From the NCBI RefSeq assembly GCF_900129635.1, contig NZ_FSRB01000001.1:1093501-1157500 (forward strand): 64,000 nucleotides of DNA, read 5' to 3'. The position numbers and the translations under genes were made by a program. Under the pieces are notes generated by a model. That model did no database searches. It was not told where the DNA came from and was given only the letters and a program-made list of their open reading frames with translations. Below are positions 63,782 through 64,000 of this stretch, piece after piece (position 1 is the first letter of the stretch; each line of letters begins with the position of its first letter). The DNA is from Singulisphaera sp. GP187 (GTDB taxonomy: Bacteria; Planctomycetota; Planctomycetia; Isosphaerales; Isosphaeraceae).

Positions 63782-64000
63782 CCTCGGAAACGGGAATCCG
63801 AATGATTCGATTGAACCGGATGGCCGCGGACGACGAACCTATAATACGCTGGGCGTGTCCGCCGATGGGGCCGTCGCCGTCGTCGTTGACGCGGTGATGG
63901 CCTGGATCTAAAATTTGGCGTCGTTGACCCTGGCTCACTTCCCCACTCATTCGAGAGGTCAATCTCCACCTTGGGCGAACTCAAAAGCACCGAGCGTCTC
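63782..64000. other. Non-coding end of window
   Basis: No gene is visible. A consensus -10-like TATAAT lies at 63840-63845 on the plus strand without a matching -35, so it could drive a gene beyond the window edge. Confidence 0.35.

Overview
The window is typical planctomycete chromosomal DNA, most likely from the family Isosphaeraceae. The reasons are the high GC content, the gene families present (DUF1559 pseudopilin-like, DUF1501, DUF1549/DUF1553, PVC-type haem-binding dehydrogenase, an ECF sigma factor fused to an extracytoplasmic domain, DUF11 surface protein), many long secreted proteins, and short operons separated by wide gaps. The family placement is inference; no rRNA or tRNA was found.

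Layout. 1-11719: the end of a giant fibronectin-III protein whose C-terminus looks like a Tgl-type transglutaminase, then a lipoprotein, a strong terminator and a secreted thioredoxin-fold protein. 11760-15000: a mobile-element scrapyard holding a 36-copy 13-bp tandem array, two truncated heads of a RAYT/IS200-like transposase, an intact IS110-family transposase with structured flanking DNA, and an IS4-type transposase tail. 15223-16722: a XylR-like AraC regulator fused to a transposon-type zinc ribbon. 17583-22614: pseudopilin-like protein, small lipoprotein, and a PVC dehydrogenase/HEAT/cytochrome c protein, followed by a convergent cyclase-family gene. 23537-32379: a four-gene minus-strand operon (DUF1549/1553, PPC/coiled-coil, cytochrome c/WD40/coiled-coil, DUF1501). 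33615-34779: a MarR-GNAT pair with a well-formed promoter/operator, flanked by degraded DNA. 35019-46140: ECF sigma fusion, SirB1-like protein, TlpA-like lipoprotein with a very long linker, two membrane glycosyltransferases, an acetyltransferase and a phosphatase. 46300-48600: a DisA-domain protein, an orphan Phd/YefM antitoxin and a 460-bp non-coding element with 26-bp inverted ends (MITE-like). 48937-52134: 2-oxoacid:ferredoxin oxidoreductase. 53154-63781: miaA, a DUF11 surface protein, a DUF255/DsbD-N protein, a prolyl oligopeptidase, a NusG paralogue and truB.

Housekeeping functions visible are tRNA modification (miaA, truB), central carbon metabolism (korAB) and transcription elongation (NusG-like). 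Most other genes encode exported or envelope proteins. The points most worth following are the transglutaminase-like FN3 giant, the zinc-ribbon/XylR chimera, the MITE-like element, the 13-bp array joined to a RAYT head, the IS110 flank as a possible bridge-RNA locus, and the MarR operator.
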